A stretch of DNA of 20,926 nt from a virus, in IMG/VR virus record IMGVR_UViG_3300042300_000990, positions 1-20,926 of that record; one strand, given 5' to 3'. The position numbers and the translations under genes are program-made. The notes below the pieces were generated by a model. The model did no database searches. It was not told the origin of the DNA and saw only the letters and a program-made list of their open reading frames with translations. Positions 18,016-20,926 of the stretch are shown in pieces (the stretch's first letter is position 1; every line of letters begins with the position of its first letter).

Positions 18016-20926
18016 TCCCTGACAAGATTGAGTGGGATCCGGAAGCGAAGTCCTGGATTGCATCCAAGGATACTCCGGACGCCATCACCGCAGAGTGGGA
18101 TGGGGAGAAGTGGGTCAAGGGTAAGAATCCCTCTGGCCCCGGTTCCCTGCGGCGCGGCTTCGCCACGGGTGTGGAATCCACGAAAGGGCTTGTCGCGGAT
18201 ATCATTCCCGCGATGGTCCAGAGTGCCTTTGGTTACGACGAGGCCGCCCAGAAGAATCTGCAGGAATACCGGGATCGGATGAAGGCCCTCGAGGCCCGCA
18301 ATCTGTTGACCCGGATGGACTACCAGAAAGTCAACGATCTGGGATCCGCTGCCGAGTTTGCCGGGGAAGCCATTGGTGAATCCATCCCATCCCTCATCAC
18401 TACGTTGGCGGGTGGTGTCGGCGTGGGCGCTGCTGCCGCCAGGTTGGGCGCGGGTCGCCTCCTCACCCAGCAGGTGGGCAAGAAGGCTGCCGAGTTGGAA
18501 GCCAAGGGCGTGGCCAAGGATGCCGCCCTGCAGCAAGCCACCAAGGAAGTGTCTCAGCAGGTGGGGTCGGTTGCCGGTGCCTTCGGTGGCAGCGCTCTCC
18601 TCAACATCCCCGAGTCCTACCTAAATCTCGCGGAAGCCGGTAACGCATCGCTGGGGGCCTCCTTCGCGGTGGGTGCCCTCAAGTCTACCCTCGATGCCCT
18701 GGGTCCCATCCGCCTCCTCAGCAAGACGCGGGGTCCCGACTTCTCAGACAAAGTTACCGATCTGGTTTCTGCCCGCCTCCTCAAGGGTAGACCGGGGGCC
18801 GCCGGTGCCTTGGGTGGTGCGCTGGAGACCGCTGCCCTTGAAGGCATCACGGAAGGCACGCAGCAACTTCTCGATGAGACGGCAGCCGCGATCCTCGCGG
18901 ACAAGTCCATCGACTGGAACAACATCATCAACGCGGCGTTGAAGGGTGGTGTCGGCAGTGCCCCGGTGGGTGCCGCCGCTGGCGCGTATGGTGCCCGCCA
19001 AAAGGCTGCCGCCGCCGAAGCCGCAACCCAAGAAACGCAGCGGGCTGAAGCCGCCAAGGCCGCAACTGAAGAGGAACAATCTTACACGGCGGGTCGCCTT
19101 GCGGGCGAGGTGCCTCCTCCCGAAAAGACCGCCAGTGACTACCTCTACGATACGATTGCGGAAGTCAAGACAGAATTTCCCGGCATCCAGATCCAGGGCG
19201 AGATCAAGGACAACAAGCCTTCCTTCGCCATCGATCCCAAAAGCCTCCGCATCAAAGTCCAGCAGCTTGTCCAGCAGGGAATCGTAAACCCCGCTACCAA
19301 CAAGCCCTTCACTGTCCCAGAGTTGGAGAAGGCTCTCTCCTCTCAGATCTACTCCTCGCTGCGTACCACCTACGATGGCAAGTCTTACGAGAGGCTGGCG
19401 GGTGCCCCCTCTCAAACCAAGGTGCCCGCAGCGTCTTCCGTTGATCAGGCTTCCGCCATCATTGCGGAAGTCAACCAAGACCCCAGTAGCCTCGAAAACC
19501 CATTCATTGCCCAGCAATATGACGAAGCCAAGCGTATTGTTGCTGCGGCACGCGATAAGGAAACCGCGCTTCGGGAGAAGGAGCAGGAAGCAGCGCAGGT
19601 CCCGCTTGAGGGATACCGGCCCCGCTTCGGCACTGCTGCCGATATCACTCCTGCCGAAACCCCAGTCGCTCCCGATTTGGGAGATGTTGAGGTTGAGGCT
19701 ACGATGGCACCCCCGCTGCGGGCGTGGCAACGGCAAGCCGTGGAAAACATCATCACGGAGTTGCAGCCTGGGGGCACCCTCTCCGTAGCTTCCATTCAGA
19801 ACGAACTCAGCAAGGAAGGCACCCCGGTTTCGCTGGAAGAAGCCAACGCCATCCTGGATCGCTACGTTGCAGAGAAGAATACAACCCAGGGGGGGATGCA
19901 GATTGTTCCCCCCAACCTCCGGTTGGTGAAGCGGGGCGACTCATACGTCAAGCCCCGCACAGGCGTTGCAGAGGAAGCGTATCGAGGGGAAGCCCCCGAT
20001 CTGCAGTCGGAGAGGGGAGGTGCCCGCGCTTTTCCCGACGCCCCGCAGCCCCTCATCACCGAGATCTCCAGCCCCGTCATCCCCATCCAGGGTACGCTGC
20101 AGACACCTCCCGCCGGATTGTCGCAGGAGGATTGGGCCAAGACCCACAATACCCTCATCCGGCGCACCAGGCCGATTGACCGGGATGCCGTGGAGGCTGC
20201 AGCGCAGCGGGAACTCAGCAACAAGCAGGTCAAAGAGATCCTCGACGCCCTAGTCAACACCAACGCAATCAAGCGGGCGGGACTAGTCTACCGCGCCAAC
20301 CCCGATGCACAGCCCATCTCTGCCTTCCGCGAAGAAGTTGTCGGTGGTCCCACGACCCAGAAACCAAAGGAGGTTGTGGAGACGGAGACAGAGGGAGGGC
20401 AGACCCGCCAGATGCAAGTGGGGAGGCGCAATTTCATAGGGCTGCTTGCGGGCGCAGCAATGATTGCCCTTAAGTCTCCCGCACGTGCGCTCAACGTAGC
20501 GTCCCCCGAATTGATGTTCCATCTGCGGAACGGAGATCTGCCCGCAGCTTTGACTTGGATATCGACTAAATCGGACTCTCCCATCTTCCGCAAAGTGGCG
20601 GCGGCTTTGCTCCGCGCGGGGATGGGCAATGTCAAGATCCGGGTCATCGGAAATTCAAAGAACGAAATCGATGACGCTATCAAGTTTGGGTGGATCTCCC
20701 AGAAGTCGGCAAGTGAGATTACCCAAGGTACGTTAGGATTCATCAATCCGTATGAGGCGGACAATCCCACCATCATTCTTATCGACAGGGCAAACGATAG
20801 GGCAACCGGACTATCCGAAGAAGTGCTGCTTCACGAAGCTCTGCACGCTTTTGTCATGTCGCGCTGGGGTCTTCTGGAAAGCTATAGATTCCAAAGCAAC
20901 GCAACGCGCGCAGGGTTTACGCAAGA
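18012..20926 (+). CDS. Giant internal virion / polyvalent-type protein with HExxH motif, 3' partial
   Basis: The frame runs from ATG 18012 (ATGA overlap) to the window edge with no stop, giving at least 971 residues; I translated it codon by codon. Residues about 114-155 and 188-300 hold glycine/alanine-rich hydrophobic segments (SLITTLAGGVGVGAAAARLG) and GALETAALEGITEGTQQLLD, a block I recognise from giant phage internal proteins that may insert in membranes. A charged coiled region and long linkers follow. At 801-826 a Tat-signal-like element appears: MQVGRRNFIG, hydrophobic LLAGAAMIAL, then ARA. At 941-945 the motif HEALH (in EEVLLHEALHAF) marks a zincin-type metalloprotease; the third zinc ligand would lie beyond the window. 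A fused ejected protein with an enzyme domain is the best reading. Confidence 0.82.
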   Translation, partial: MIPDKIEWDPEAKSWIASKDTPDAITAEWDGEKWVKGKNPSGPGSLRRGFATGVESTKGLVADIIPAMVQSAFGYDEAAQKNLQEYRDRMKALEARNLLTRMDYQKVNDLGSAAEFAGEAIGESIPSLITTLAGGVGVGAAAARLGAGRLLTQQVGKKAAELEAKGVAKDAALQQATKEVSQQVGSVAGAFGGSALLNIPESYLNLAEAGNASLGASFAVGALKSTLDALGPIRLLSKTRGPDFSDKVTDLVSARLLKGRPGAAGALGGALETAALEGITEGTQQLLDETAAAILADKSIDWNNIINAALKGGVGSAPVGAAAGAYGARQKAAAAEAATQETQRAEAAKAATEEEQSYTAGRLAGEVPPPEKTASDYLYDTIAEVKTEFPGIQIQGEIKDNKPSFAIDPKSLRIKVQQLVQQGIVNPATNKPFTVPELEKALSSQIYSSLRTTYDGKSYERLAGAPSQTKVPAASSVDQASAIIAEVNQDPSSLENPFIAQQYDEAKRIVAAARDKETALREKEQEAAQVPLEGYRPRFGTAADITPAETPVAPDLGDVEVEATMAPPLRAWQRQAVENIITELQPGGTLSVASIQNELSKEGTPVSLEEANAILDRYVAEKNTTQGGMQIVPPNLRLVKRGDSYVKPRTGVAEEAYRGEAPDLQSERGGARAFPDAPQPLITEISSPVIPIQGTLQTPPAGLSQEDWAKTHNTLIRRTRPIDRDAVEAAAQRELSNKQVKEILDALVNTNAIKRAGLVYRANPDAQPISAFREEVVGGPTTQKPKEVVETETEGGQTRQMQVGRRNFIGLLAGAAMIALKSPARALNVASPELMFHLRNGDLPAALTWISTKSDSPIFRKVAAALLRAGMGNVKIRVIGNSKNEIDDAIKFGWISQKSASEITQGTLGFINPYEADNPTIILIDRANDRATGLSEEVLLHEALHAFVMSRWGLLESYRFQSNATRAGFTQ

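Noticed and set aside
1-20926. CRISPR arrays, tRNA genes, insertion sequences or attachment sites
   Set aside because: No spaced direct repeats, cloverleaf-like sequence, transposase motif or flanking inverted repeats were seen by reading; the repeats present are protein-coding.

Overview
The window is a continuous piece of a tailed double-stranded DNA bacteriophage genome, or of a prophage of that type, from the virion-structure region. All 25 genes I can support lie on the + strand. They are packed so tightly that the only real intergenic gap is 139 bp, and no stretch over 300 bp lacks a gene. The base composition is GC-rich by eye, and the long antisense ORFs are composition shadows. The set of products is an HK97-fold-type major capsid protein, two adaptor-like head-tail proteins, a P22 gp10-like tail hub/stabilisation protein, several fibres, and very large Ala/Gly-rich internal proteins. 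No long-tail tube, sheath or tape-measure gene is visible. This suggests a short-tailed (podovirus-like) phage. The host cannot be named from this sequence. No portal, terminase, integrase, polymerase, tRNA or CRISPR is seen.

Layout. 1-1404: end of a capsid-associated protein, then the major capsid protein. 1405-1543: a terminator-like hairpin, a candidate extended -10 promoter and a leader with alternative hairpins. 1544-3276: small virion-type proteins, a first adaptor-like protein and a zinc-ribbon protein. 3276-4949: a fibre with a long, almost uninterrupted alanine-rich heptad repeat. 4985-8796: a six-gene cassette with different composition (TVT-repeat protein, a 536-residue beta-rich protein with an internal duplication, three small proteins and a LamG-like lectin protein). 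It looks like an exchangeable host-recognition module. 8798-11264: a small W-repeat protein, a second adaptor-like protein and a second fibre with an AT-rich central section. 11261-13519: a small membrane protein (holin candidate), the gp10-like tail protein and a small follower. 13516-20926: a low-complexity virion protein, a GNAT acetyltransferase, two proteins resembling internal virion proteins, and the first 971 residues of a giant protein that runs off the right edge.

How it fits together: the capsid gene comes first and probably has its own dose control. The adaptors and gp10-like protein would build the portal-to-tail connector, the fibres and lectin-like protein would find the host, and the large internal proteins would be ejected with the DNA. 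Many genes are joined by 1- or 4-nt stop/start overlaps, which suggests translational coupling. The most unusual feature is at the end. The giant protein carries a Tat-signal-like segment with an internal Met near residue 801, followed about 140 residues later by an HExxH zinc-protease motif.
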